The position numbers and the translations under genes are program-made. From positions 1,736,001-1,800,000 of the forward strand of contig NZ_SRLC01000001.1 of the NCBI RefSeq assembly GCF_004765605.1: a stretch of DNA of 64,000 bases, in the 5' to 3' direction. Under the pieces are notes generated by a model. It had not been told where the DNA came from. It made no database searches and was given only the letters and a program-made list of their open reading frames with translations. Positions within the stretch are counted from its first letter, which is position 1. Every line of letters starts with the position of its first letter. This DNA is from Hymenobacter aquaticus. Its GTDB lineage: Bacteria; Bacteroidota; Bacteroidia; Cytophagales; Hymenobacteraceae. Positions 8,263 to 16,490 of this stretch are shown here, in pieces.

Positions 8263-9453
8263 ATGAAATCAATCTTTACGTCCGATCTGCTGCCGACTAC
8301 GCAAGGGCGCTGCTCCGCCGAGGCGCTGCCCCTGGCCGTGCTGTGCCAGTCGGCGGACTGGGGCCCGGTGGAGCAGCAGACGCTCTGGCTCGCGCAGGCC
8401 CTGTACCACACCGGCCGGCCCGTGTTGCTCTTGGCCCCGCCCGCCGCGCCCTTGCTGTGCGAAGCCCAGTCCCTGGGGCTGCCCACCGGGGCCGTAGCGG
8501 CCGGGTTGGTGGGTATTGCCCCGCTGGCCCGGCAGCTGCGGCAGCACGGCACCCGCGTGCTGCTCACCACCCGCCCCACCGACCTGGGCGTGGCCCGCCT
8601 GCTCAAACTGTGGCAGGGCGCTACGTTGCGCCTGGTGCACCGGCAACTGGAGCCGCTGGCTGCGACAGGGGGGCTGCATGCCTGGTGGAACAGCCGGCAC
8701 ACGCACGCCGTGGATGCCTGCGTGGCGGCGTACCCCAGGGTCGCGCGGCAGGTGCAGCAGCACGCCGCCCTCGACCCGCGCCGCTTGTGGGTGGTGCCAC
8801 CGGTATGGTTGCCCGAGCCAAGACTAGAGCAGCCGGCCCCGCCGGCCGAGGCGCGCCACCTGCTCGATTTGCCCGCCCGGGCCCTGCTGGTGGGCGTCGT
8901 GGCGCGCGATGCGGCGGGGCCGGCCTTTGCCCTCGAAGCCCTGTACCGCCTGCGGGAGGAAGAAGGCGTGGCGGCCGAGCTGGTTGTCATTGGTTGCCCC
9001 GATACGCCCCCGGGAGCAGACTACTGGGCCAGGCTGCGGGAGCTGGCCGGGCAGCTGCGCCTGAGCCACTGCGTGCATCTGCGGCCCCTGCACAACGCGG
9101 CCCACCCCGTTCTGTTCTACCAGGCCCTGGACGGGCTGCTGCTGCCCGACCAGGCCAATACGGCCGGCATGGCGCTGCTGGGGGCTATGGCCGCGGGCTG
9201 TCCGCTGGTTAGCCAAGCCAGCGCCGACGCCCCCGACCTGCTGGAGGACGGCCGCACCGGCCTGCTGTTTCCTGTTCATGATCTGGCCCGGTGCGCGGCT
9301 ACCCTGGCCCTGGCCCTCACGCAGCCCGGCCCCGCGCAACGCCGGGCCGGCCGCGCCGCGGCCCTGGTGCGGCAGCACTGCAGCCCCGGCCGGCAGGCCC
9401 GGCAGTTGGAGGCCATCATCGAGTATGTTTGCCGCCACGAAACCCTTGTGTAA
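8263..9453 (+). CDS. GT4-like glycosyltransferase
   Basis: A 396-residue protein with two Rossmann-type halves. The N-terminal half contains EQQTLWLAQALYHTGRPVLLL. The C-terminal half contains LLVGVVARDAAGPAFALEALYRL, VIGCPDTPPGADYWARLREL, then LLLPDQANTAGMALLGAMAAGCPLV and DLLEDGRTGLLFPV. The last two match the donor-sugar region of family GT4, where the usual E-x(7)-E is degenerate (a Gln-Ala-Asn replaces the first Glu region). ATG at 8263 preferred over an upstream GTG. First gene of the operon that continues through 16490. Donor and acceptor are unknown. Confidence 0.8.
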   Translation: MKSIFTSDLLPTTQGRCSAEALPLAVLCQSADWGPVEQQTLWLAQALYHTGRPVLLLAPPAAPLLCEAQSLGLPTGAVAAGLVGIAPLARQLRQHGTRVLLTTRPTDLGVARLLKLWQGATLRLVHRQLEPLAATGGLHAWWNSRHTHAVDACVAAYPRVARQVQQHAALDPRRLWVVPPVWLPEPRLEQPAPPAEARHLLDLPARALLVGVVARDAAGPAFALEALYRLREEEGVAAELVVIGCPDTPPGADYWARLRELAGQLRLSHCVHLRPLHNAAHPVLFYQALDGLLLPDQANTAGMALLGAMAAGCPLVSQASADAPDLLEDGRTGLLFPVHDLARCAATLALALTQPGPAQRRAGRAAALVRQHCSPGRQARQLEAIIEYVCRHETLV

Positions 9454-9521
9454 TGGAATCGGCCGTCATCATCCCGCTTGCGGACCGTATCTTCACAGGC
9501 TCAACCCGGCATTCCGGCCTT

Positions 9522-9761
9522 ATGAAACTCAAAAAGAACATTGCCACCAGCGAAACCGGGTTCATCTTCAACCCCGCTACCGGCGACTCGTTTGCGGCCA
9601 ATGCCCTGGCGGCCGAAATCATCGGGTTGCTGAAGCAGGAGCAGTCGGCGGCCGACATCAAGGCCTCGATTCTGGCGCGCTACGAGGTGGAGCCCACGCA
9701 GCTGGAAAAGGACTGGGACGACCTGGTGGCCCAGCTGCGCGACCATAACCTGCTCGACTAG
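9522..9761 (+). CDS. PqqD-family peptide-binding (RRE-type) protein
   Basis: A 79-residue protein starting MKLKKNIATSETGFIFNPATGDSF. It has a conserved helical part (AAEIIGLLKQEQSAADIKASILARYEV) and a C-terminal QLEKDWDDLVAQLRDHNLLD. This matches the PqqD family, a small winged-helix fold that binds a leader or substrate peptide for a partner enzyme. An in-frame ATG at 9453, overlapping the previous stop as TAATG, would add 23 residues; the family's normal N-terminus favours 9522. One base separates its stop from the ATP-grasp gene, which suggests the ligase is its partner. No precursor peptide gene was recognised nearby. Confidence 0.85.
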   Translation: MKLKKNIATSETGFIFNPATGDSFAANALAAEIIGLLKQEQSAADIKASILARYEVEPTQLEKDWDDLVAQLRDHNLLD

Positions 9762-9762
9762 C

Positions 9763-10821
9763 ATGACCCTGCAGCCCACCCGCCCGCGCTATACCATTGC
9801 CGTCACGGGCCTGAATGCCATTGACTCGCCGGGCCCCGGCGTGGCCGTTATCCGGGCCCTGCGGGAGGCGCCGGGCTTTGCCGTGCGCATCATCGGGCTC
9901 AGCTACGAGGCCCTGGAGCCGGGCATCTACATGCACGAGCTGGTGGACAAAACCTACCAGATTCCGTACCCCGGCGCGGGCACCACGGCCCTGCTGGAGC
10001 GTCTCACCCACGTGCAGGAGCACGAGCACCTCGATTTGCTAATTCCTAACTTCGACGCCGAGCTGCCCAATTTTATCCGGCTCAGCGGCCGGCTGCTGGT
10101 CCTGGGCATCCGCACGTTTTTGCCTTCCCTGGAGCAGCTCGACCAGCGCGACAAGCTGCACCTGCGCGCCTTCGGCCAGGCCCACGACCTGCTCGTGCCC
10201 GACGACGAGCCGGTGTTCCGGCTTGACGAGCTGCGCCGGGCCGGCGAGCGGCTGGGCTACCCGCTGGTGGTGAAAGGCAAGTTTTACGACGCCACCGTGG
10301 CCCACACCTGGGAGCAGGCCCAGAAGGCGTTTCACCAGCTGCACGCCACCTGGGGCCTGCCCGTTATTGCCCAGGAGTTTGTGGCGGGCCACGAAATCAA
10401 CATTGCCGGCCTCGGCGACGGCGCGGGCCGGCTCATCAGCGCCGTGCCCATGCGCAAGCTCTACATCACCGACAAAGGCAAGGCCTGGGCCGGCATCACC
10501 CTGGAAGACCCGGCCCTGCTGGCGCTGGCCGAGCAGTTTGTGGCCGCTACGCACTGGCGCGGCGGCTTCGAGCTGGAGCTGATGCGCGGCAGCGGCGGCG
10601 AGCTGCACATCATGGAAATCAACCCGCGCTTTCCGGCCTGGGTGTACCTCACGGCGGCTTCGGGCCAGAACCAGCCGGCCGCCCTGGTGCACCTGGCCCT
10701 GGGCGAGCCGGTGGCCCCGATGCAGGGCTACGCCGTGGGCCGCATGTTTATCCGCTACGCCTGGGACCTGATTACGGATAACACCGAGTTTCACCAGATT
10801 TCCGCGTTTGGGGAGCTATGA
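9763..10821 (+). CDS. ATP-grasp family ligase
   Basis: A 352-residue protein. The N-terminal domain holds IAVTGLNAIDSPGPGVAVIRAL, as in pre-ATP-grasp domains. The ATP-binding region contains LGYPLVVKGKFYDATVAHT and VIAQEFVAGHEINIAGLGD, and the metal-binding end is GELHIMEINPRFPAWVYL. The EINPRFP motif is typical of carboxylate-amine ligases such as PylC and CarB relatives. They form acyl-phosphates and join them to an amine. Substrate unknown; the PqqD neighbour suggests a peptide or peptide-bound substrate (inference). It is followed by a 268-bp gap with a nested inverted repeat before the next gene of the set. Confidence 0.88.
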   Translation: MTLQPTRPRYTIAVTGLNAIDSPGPGVAVIRALREAPGFAVRIIGLSYEALEPGIYMHELVDKTYQIPYPGAGTTALLERLTHVQEHEHLDLLIPNFDAELPNFIRLSGRLLVLGIRTFLPSLEQLDQRDKLHLRAFGQAHDLLVPDDEPVFRLDELRRAGERLGYPLVVKGKFYDATVAHTWEQAQKAFHQLHATWGLPVIAQEFVAGHEINIAGLGDGAGRLISAVPMRKLYITDKGKAWAGITLEDPALLALAEQFVAATHWRGGFELELMRGSGGELHIMEINPRFPAWVYLTAASGQNQPAALVHLALGEPVAPMQGYAVGRMFIRYAWDLITDNTEFHQISAFGEL

Positions 10822-10836
10822 GAACTATCCTTAGAA

Positions 10837-11060
10837 CGTCATTCCGAGCGCAGCCGAGGAATCTCGCGGGCAATGGTAACTATCAGGCTGAGCGAAGTCA
10901 AAGCATCTCTCCCGCTTCGTTGCAATATGTAAATGAATAGCACTGCGGTAAAGATGCTTCGACTTCGCTCAGCATGACGCTCTGGTTTCGTAACGTTCTG
11001 TTCCCAATACTACCCAACAACCTCAGCACGCGAGATTCCTCGGCTGCGCTCGGAATGACG
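10837..11060. repeat. nested REP-like inverted repeats
   Basis: A perfect 32-bp outer inverted repeat (10837-10868 with 11029-11060, core ATTCCGAGCGCAGCCGAGGA) encloses a second 22-bp inverted repeat (10889-10910 with 10953-10974, core GCTGAGCGAAGTC) with one mismatch. Both arm sequences look like dispersed REP elements, and related words occur at 8087-8179 and 49258-49290. It lies inside the operon, between the ATP-grasp gene and the PLP-enzyme gene. Confidence 0.9.
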
Positions 11061-11089
11061 CCCTAATTCAACAACTACTTTCCCCACCC

Positions 11090-12460
11090 GTGACTCCAAC
11101 TCCTAAACTTCGCTACGAGCGGCCGGTGCTCAGGAAGCTCAACGCCGGGCTGATGAACAAGTTTGGCACCCGCTCGGAGGTGCAGCCGGTAACGCACATC
11201 GACGAGGCGGCGGTGAAAGACCTGCTGGCCGAGTTTGGCTCGCCGGTGTTCGTGCTGAGCGAAAAGCAGCTGCGGCGCAACTACCAGTACGCGGTGCGCG
11301 CCTTCCGCACGCGCTACCCCCGGGTGCAGTTCGCGTGGTCCTACAAAACCAACTACCTGAACGCGGTGTGCCGCATTTTCCACCAGGAAGGCTCCTGGGC
11401 CGAGGTGGTATCGGGCATGGAATACGACAAGGCGTTGCTGAATGGCGTGCCCGGCAACCGCATCATTTTCAACGGCCCCCACAAAACCCGTGAGGAGCTG
11501 CGCCGGGCCGCCGAAAACGACTCCCTGATTCACCTCGACCATTTCGACGAGCTGTACGCGCTGCTGGAGCTGGCCGCCGAGCTGCCGCGCCGGCCCCGGG
11601 TAGCCGTGCGCGTGAACATGGACACGGGCGTGTACCCGCAGTGGGACCGGTTTGGCTTCACCTACGAAAACGGGCAGGCCTGGAACGCCATTCAGCGCAT
11701 CGTGGCCTCGGGGCGGCTGGCGCTGGTGGGCCTGCACTGCCACATCGGCACGTTTATGCTCAGCACCAAGGCCTACGCCGTGGCGGCGGGCAAGCTCTGC
11801 GACTTGGCGCTGAATTGCCGCAACACGCTCAACACGCCCATCGAGTACCTCGATTTGGGCGGCGGTTTCCCCTCGACCAACTCCCTGAAGGGCGCCTACC
11901 TGCCCGGCACCGACACGGCCCCCTCGGTCGACGAATTTGCCGAGGCCATTACCAGCACGATTCAAAGCTGCGGCTTCCGGCCCGATGAGCTGCCCCTGCT
12001 GATTCTGGAAACCGGCCGGGCCCTGGTCGACGACGCGGGCTATTTGCTGGGCACGGTGGTGGCCAATAAGCGCCTGGCCGACGGCCGCCGCGCCACCATC
12101 CTCGACTTCGGCGTGAACCTGCTGTTCACCTCCTACTGGTACGACCACAAGATCAGTCCGGCCGGCGACTTTTCCCACCACACCGAGGAAACCGTGCTCT
12201 ACGGCCCGCTGTGCATGAACATCGACGTGGTGCGGGAAAGCGTGAGCCTGCCCCTGCTCAACCCCGGCGACCAGCTGGTGGTGCACAAGGTGGGAGCCTA
12301 CAACATGACCCAGTGGCAGCAGTTTATTCACCTGCGGCCCAACATCGTGCTGCTCGACGCGCAGAGCCGGCCCCACCTCGTGCGCCAGGCCGAAACCCTG
12401 GAGTATCTGCAGCAGCTGGAGCAGGTGCCCGCGCATCTACAGGCCGTAAACCTGCCCTAA
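11090..12460 (+). CDS. fold-type III PLP enzyme (diaminopimelate/ornithine decarboxylase family)
   Basis: A 456-residue protein with an alanine-racemase-type barrel and a C-terminal beta domain. Visible signatures are the PLP lysine K86 in FAWSYKTNY, the HCHIG motif at 216-220, the phosphate-binding GGGFP at 257-261, ETGR at 307-310 (usually EPGR), and C375 in YGPLCMNIDV, the conserved Cys of meso-DAP and ornithine decarboxylases. These enzymes decarboxylate basic amino acids; some relatives are racemases. The EPGR-to-ETGR change and gene context argue for a specialised substrate rather than lysine biosynthesis. GTG start at 11090; the next gene follows after 9 bases. Confidence 0.88.
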   Translation: MTPTPKLRYERPVLRKLNAGLMNKFGTRSEVQPVTHIDEAAVKDLLAEFGSPVFVLSEKQLRRNYQYAVRAFRTRYPRVQFAWSYKTNYLNAVCRIFHQEGSWAEVVSGMEYDKALLNGVPGNRIIFNGPHKTREELRRAAENDSLIHLDHFDELYALLELAAELPRRPRVAVRVNMDTGVYPQWDRFGFTYENGQAWNAIQRIVASGRLALVGLHCHIGTFMLSTKAYAVAAGKLCDLALNCRNTLNTPIEYLDLGGGFPSTNSLKGAYLPGTDTAPSVDEFAEAITSTIQSCGFRPDELPLLILETGRALVDDAGYLLGTVVANKRLADGRRATILDFGVNLLFTSYWYDHKISPAGDFSHHTEETVLYGPLCMNIDVVRESVSLPLLNPGDQLVVHKVGAYNMTQWQQFIHLRPNIVLLDAQSRPHLVRQAETLEYLQQLEQVPAHLQAVNLP

Positions 12461-12469
12461 TGAGAAGCC

Positions 12470-14704
12470 GTGAGTAACGTCCGCGCGGGCCGGGGAGCCG
12501 CTTTTTCGTCGTTCATGCAGGCCGTGCTGCACAGCTACAGCCTGCTGTTTTTTTCCCAGCACCGGGGCTTCGCGGCCCTGCTGCTGCTGGCCACCTTCCT
12601 GAATCCCGGCGCGGGGGCGGCGGGCCTGGCCGCCACGGTGCTGGCCGTGGCCGGGGCCCGCGCGGGCGGCTTCAGCCGCGACCTGACCCAGCTGGGCGCC
12701 TACAGCTTCAACGCGCTGCTGGTGGGCCTGGCGCTGGGTACTTTCTACCGGCCCGCCGGCAGCTTCTGGCTGGTGCTGGCCGTGGGCGCGGTGCTGGCCC
12801 TGGCCCTGGCCGTGGCCCTGAGCGGCTGGCTGGGCAAGAACGGCCTCCCGATTCTGTCGCTGCCCTTTGTGGGGACACTCTGGCTGCTGCTGCCGGCGGC
12901 CGAGCAGTTTCACCGCCTGAGCTTGAGCGAAGGCAGCATCTACTGGCTCAACGACGTGTATGCCGTGGGCGGCGAGCAGCTGGTGGGCCTGGCGCAGCGC
13001 GTCGGGGGCTTGGCCGAATCCTGGCCCCTGCCCGCCGGCCTGACCACCTACTTACGGGCCCTGAGCGCGGTGCTGTTTCAGGACAGCGTGCTGGGCGGCG
13101 CGCTGGTGGCGGCGGGGCTGCTCTGGCACTCGCGCATTGCGTTTTGCCTTTCGGTGCTGGCCTTTGCGGCGGCCACGGGCTTCGCGCGGCTGGCCGGCGC
13201 CCCGCCCGAGCTGCTTACCCACTACGACCTGGGCGCCAACTACCTGATGGCCGCCCTGGCCGTGGGCGGCGTGTTCCTGATTCCCTCGGCCCGCTCCTAC
13301 CTGGTGGCTTTGCTGACGGTGCCCTTCACGGCGGTGCTGGTGGTGGGGCTGGGCAAAGTGCTGGGCGCGGCCAGCCTGCCGGTGCTGTCGTTGCCCTTTT
13401 GCCTGGTGGCGCTGCTGGCCCTTTACTGCCTGCTGCTGCGCCCCGCGCCGGGCCGGCTGCCGCTCACGCCCTTTCAGCTGTATTCGCCCGAGCGGAACCT
13501 CTACGGGTTTCTCAACGACCGGGAGCGGCTGCAAAGCCGGCTGTACGTGCACCTGAGCTTGCCGTTCCGGGGCGAGTGGCGCGTCACGCAGGGCTACGAC
13601 GGCGGCCTTACCCACCAGGGCGACTGGGCCCAGGCCCTGGACTTCATGGTGGCCGATGCCGAGGGCCAGACCTACCACGGCAGCGGCGCGGCCCTGCCCG
13701 ACTATTACTGCTTCAGCAAGCCCGTGCTGGCCTGCGCCGACGGCGTGGTGGAAGCCGTAGTCATGCACATCGACGACAACCCGCCTGGCACGGTGAACAC
13801 CCAGCAGAATTGGGGCAACACCATCATCCTCAAGCACCTCGACGGCCTCTACTCCAAGGTGTCGCACCTGCGGGCTCACTCGGCGCAGGTGCGCGTGGGT
13901 GACTTCGTGCGGCGCGGCGACGTGCTGGCCCGCTGCGGCAACTCGGGCCGCTCGGCCCAGCCCCACCTGCATTTTCAGGTGCAGGCCACCCCGTATATCG
14001 GCTCCCGCACCCTGGCGTATCCGGTGGCGTATTTCCTGCAGAAAACCGGCCGCGGCCACGAGTTGCGGAGCTTCACCCAGCCCGTTCTGCACGCCGAGGT
14101 CAGCAACCCCGAGCCTAATGCCCTGCTCAGCCAGGCCTTCCGGTTTCAGCCCGGCTACCGCCTGAGCGTGTGGGCCGCCACCGGGCCCGAGGCTCCCGCC
14201 CAGTGCTGGGAGGCCTTCACCGATGCGTACAACAAAACTTACCTGCGCTGCCACACCACCGGGGCCGTGGCCTACTTTGAGCACCACGAATCGAGCTTCT
14301 GCTTTACGGGCTACTACGGCCCCGAGCAGGCCTGGCTCTACCTGTTCTACCAGGCCGCTTACCGCGTGCCCCTGACGTATCTGCCCGAGCAAACTGTGGC
14401 CGATACTTTCCCGCTTTCCACGGTGGTGCGGCCGGTCCTGAAGTGGCTGCAGGATGCGTTGGCGCCGTTCGTGCTGTTCATCCGGCCCACCTTCGCCCTG
14501 CGCTACGAGGCCCCCGACAACCCCTACCACCCCCGCGCCATGCGCCTGCGCAGCCAGGTGGCGCTGGAGTTGCCGGGCCGGCGGCAGGTCCAGTCGCGGG
14601 CCGAGCTGGACCTGCGCGACGGGGCGCTGGCCGGCCTGACGGTACACCACGGCACTCAGACCGTGCAGCTGATGTGTAGTCCGGAAGCCCCTGCCCTATG
14701 CTGA
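12470..14704 (+). CDS. urea-transporter-like membrane domain fused to an M23 metallopeptidase
   Basis: A 744-residue fusion. Residues 1 to about 320 hold about ten hydrophobic helices with two internally related motifs, GAYSFNALLVGLALG (about 76) and GANYLMAALAVGGVF (about 258), matching the twin signature of urea transporters. Residues about 365-520 form an M23 (LytM/gluEBP) domain with THQGDWAQALDF, HLRAHSAQV and PHLHFQV, which supply the zinc ligands. The remaining 220 residues are beta-rich and unassigned. GTG start at 12470. Its stop overlaps the next gene by 7 bases. The M23 part would face the periplasm to cut peptidoglycan or a peptide. The pairing with a small-amide channel is unusual and its substrate is unknown. 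Confidence 0.88.
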   Translation: MSNVRAGRGAAFSSFMQAVLHSYSLLFFSQHRGFAALLLLATFLNPGAGAAGLAATVLAVAGARAGGFSRDLTQLGAYSFNALLVGLALGTFYRPAGSFWLVLAVGAVLALALAVALSGWLGKNGLPILSLPFVGTLWLLLPAAEQFHRLSLSEGSIYWLNDVYAVGGEQLVGLAQRVGGLAESWPLPAGLTTYLRALSAVLFQDSVLGGALVAAGLLWHSRIAFCLSVLAFAAATGFARLAGAPPELLTHYDLGANYLMAALAVGGVFLIPSARSYLVALLTVPFTAVLVVGLGKVLGAASLPVLSLPFCLVALLALYCLLLRPAPGRLPLTPFQLYSPERNLYGFLNDRERLQSRLYVHLSLPFRGEWRVTQGYDGGLTHQGDWAQALDFMVADAEGQTYHGSGAALPDYYCFSKPVLACADGVVEAVVMHIDDNPPGTVNTQQNWGNTIILKHLDGLYSKVSHLRAHSAQVRVGDFVRRGDVLARCGNSGRSAQPHLHFQVQATPYIGSRTLAYPVAYFLQKTGRGHELRSFTQPVLHAEVSNPEPNALLSQAFRFQPGYRLSVWAATGPEAPAQCWEAFTDAYNKTYLRCHTTGAVAYFEHHESSFCFTGYYGPEQAWLYLFYQAAYRVPLTYLPEQTVADTFPLSTVVRPVLKWLQDALAPFVLFIRPTFALRYEAPDNPYHPRAMRLRSQVALELPGRRQVQSRAELDLRDGALAGLTVHHGTQTVQLMCSPEAPALC

Positions 14705-15888
14705 TGCCGCGCCACTTGCTGCTTTGCACCCTGCTGCTGCTAATCTTGGGGCTGGCCGGCCAGCCCCTGGCGGCCCAGGACCTGCGCGACTTTGCCTACG
14801 TCGACAGCCTGACCCTGACCCTGAGCGGGCAGGAACGGTGGGCCGCCCTGGACTCTTTGGGCGCGGCGGCCCTGCGGGCCGGCACCGATTATCCGGCGCT
14901 GCGGCAGCGGCTGGGCTACGCGGCCCTGCGGCAAGGCCACCTGGTGCCCGCCATCCGGCACTACGGGCAGGCCGTGGCGGCCAATCCCACCGACGAGGAA
15001 AGCCGCACCCAGCTGGCCCGGGCGTATCTGCTGGTGAACGAGCCCGGCGCGGCCCGGCTGGCCGTGGCTACTCTGCCCGATTCGGTGCGGCAGGCGCTGC
15101 ACCTGCCCGCGCACCGGGCCGTAACGCAGGTGCTGGTGGAGGGCAGCGGGAAGCCGGCGGCCAACGTGCGGCGGGAGGCTGCGGGCTTCGGCCGAATTGG
15201 CCTCAGCAGCCAGCTCAGTACCCGCCTGGCGTTGACCCAGAATCTTTCCTACTACGAGCAGGCCGTGCGCCTGCCCGAGCGGCGGCCCACGCCCGCCTTC
15301 TTCATCCGGCAGCGCGAGTACGCCGCCCTGCTCACCGAGCAGGTAAGCCTGAGCTGGCAGGTGAAGGGCGCGTATCATTTCGTCAGCAACGACTACGGCC
15401 CGGCCCGCTACGCCAACCACCTGGGCTTCGCCGCTGCCCGGTTCAGCCGGCCCGGCTGGAGCGTGCAGCTAAGCCAGTACGTGGGGCGCGTGACGGACAC
15501 GACGCGCCTGCAAACCGACCTGCAGCTGCTGGCTTACCCGCTGCCCTCGGCCCGCCTCTACGTCTACGGCCGGGCCAGCCTGATCCGCTCGGCGGGCCAC
15601 ACGTTCCCGAATGCCCTGCTGGGGCTGGGTGCCCAGCTTAGTCCGCGCCTGGCGGTGGAGGGCTTCGGCAGCCCGGGCCGGGTGCCGGTGCTGTTTGAGC
15701 GCGACGCCATCGACGTCTACAACGTGCTGGACCCGTTGCGCTACCGATTGGGCCTGAATACGTATGGGCAGCTGTCCGGCCACTGGCGGCTGCACTTTTC
15801 CTATCTGGCGGCCCGCTACCAGGAAATTCGCACGCTTACTTCGTACACTCAACACTCCCTGACCGGGGGACTTCTATGGACCTGGTAA
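14698..15888 (+). CDS. outer-membrane beta-barrel with N-terminal TPR-like repeats (YaiO/PgaA-like layout)
   Basis: A 396-residue protein with a signal peptide (residues 1 to about 26, ending PLAAQ). A TPR-like helical segment follows, with AALRQGHLVPAIRHYGQAVAANPTDEESRTQLARAYL at about 80-120. The C-terminal 230 residues have alternating hydrophobic/polar strands rich in Tyr and Arg (LSYYEQAVRL, GAYHFVSNDYGPARY, RLHFSYLAARYQE) and end in an aromatic, LLWTW, as outer-membrane barrels do. It overlaps the transporter/peptidase gene by 7 bases and the next TPR gene by 13. The TPR-plus-barrel design is shared with exopolysaccharide exporters, so an export role is plausible but unproven. Confidence 0.75.
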   Translation: MLMPRHLLLCTLLLLILGLAGQPLAAQDLRDFAYVDSLTLTLSGQERWAALDSLGAAALRAGTDYPALRQRLGYAALRQGHLVPAIRHYGQAVAANPTDEESRTQLARAYLLVNEPGAARLAVATLPDSVRQALHLPAHRAVTQVLVEGSGKPAANVRREAAGFGRIGLSSQLSTRLALTQNLSYYEQAVRLPERRPTPAFFIRQREYAALLTEQVSLSWQVKGAYHFVSNDYGPARYANHLGFAAARFSRPGWSVQLSQYVGRVTDTTRLQTDLQLLAYPLPSARLYVYGRASLIRSAGHTFPNALLGLGAQLSPRLAVEGFGSPGRVPVLFERDAIDVYNVLDPLRYRLGLNTYGQLSGHWRLHFSYLAARYQEIRTLTSYTQHSLTGGLLWTW

Positions 15889-16490
15889 AAACCTTCTCCA
15901 CTGCCCTGCTGCTGCTGTTGCTCGGCGGCTCATTCCAAGCCGCGGCTCAGGATCAGTCGGCGGCCTTTGCCGCCAGCTACGCCGCCGAAGCCAAGGCCGA
16001 CTACCCCGGCGCCATTACGGCCCTGCGCACCGGCTACTCCGGCACCTACGAGCAGAACCTGCGCCTGGGCTGGCTGTATTTCCTGGCTAAAAACTACACC
16101 ACCGCCAGCAGCTACTACCAGAAAGCCGTGGAGCAGCGGCCCTACGCCCTGGAGCCCAAGTTTGGCCTGATCAAGCCCCTGAACGCGCTGAATCAGGTGG
16201 CCCAGATGCAGAGTGCCTACCTGTCGATTCTTAAAATCGACCCCCAGAACACCCAGGCCAACTACTGGGTCGGCGTTATCCTGCTCAACCAGAAAGCCTA
16301 CGACAAAGCCGCGCGCTACTTCGAGCGGGTCGTGAACCTCTACCCCTTCGACTACGACGCCAACCTCTCCCTGGCCTGGTGCTACCTGAATATGGGCCGC
16401 AAAACCGACGCCCGGGTGCTCTACACCAAAGCCCTGCTCATCCGCCCCAACGACCCCACCGCCACCGCCGGCCTGAAACGCACGCAATAA
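15876..16490 (+). CDS. periplasmic TPR protein
   Basis: A 204-residue protein with a signal peptide (MDLVKTFSTALLLLLLGGSF, cleavage near AAAQ) followed by about five tetratricopeptide repeats. The clearest are YEQNLRLGWLYFLAKNYTTA, NTQANYWVGVILLNQKAYDK and DYDANLSLAWCYLNMGRKTD, each continuing into a second helix. It overlaps the barrel gene by 13 bases, so the two are co-translated. It is probably a periplasmic partner of that barrel. It is the last gene of the operon; a repeat element containing a terminator hairpin follows. Confidence 0.88.
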   Translation: MDLVKTFSTALLLLLLGGSFQAAAQDQSAAFAASYAAEAKADYPGAITALRTGYSGTYEQNLRLGWLYFLAKNYTTASSYYQKAVEQRPYALEPKFGLIKPLNALNQVAQMQSAYLSILKIDPQNTQANYWVGVILLNQKAYDKAARYFERVVNLYPFDYDANLSLAWCYLNMGRKTDARVLYTKALLIRPNDPTATAGLKRTQ

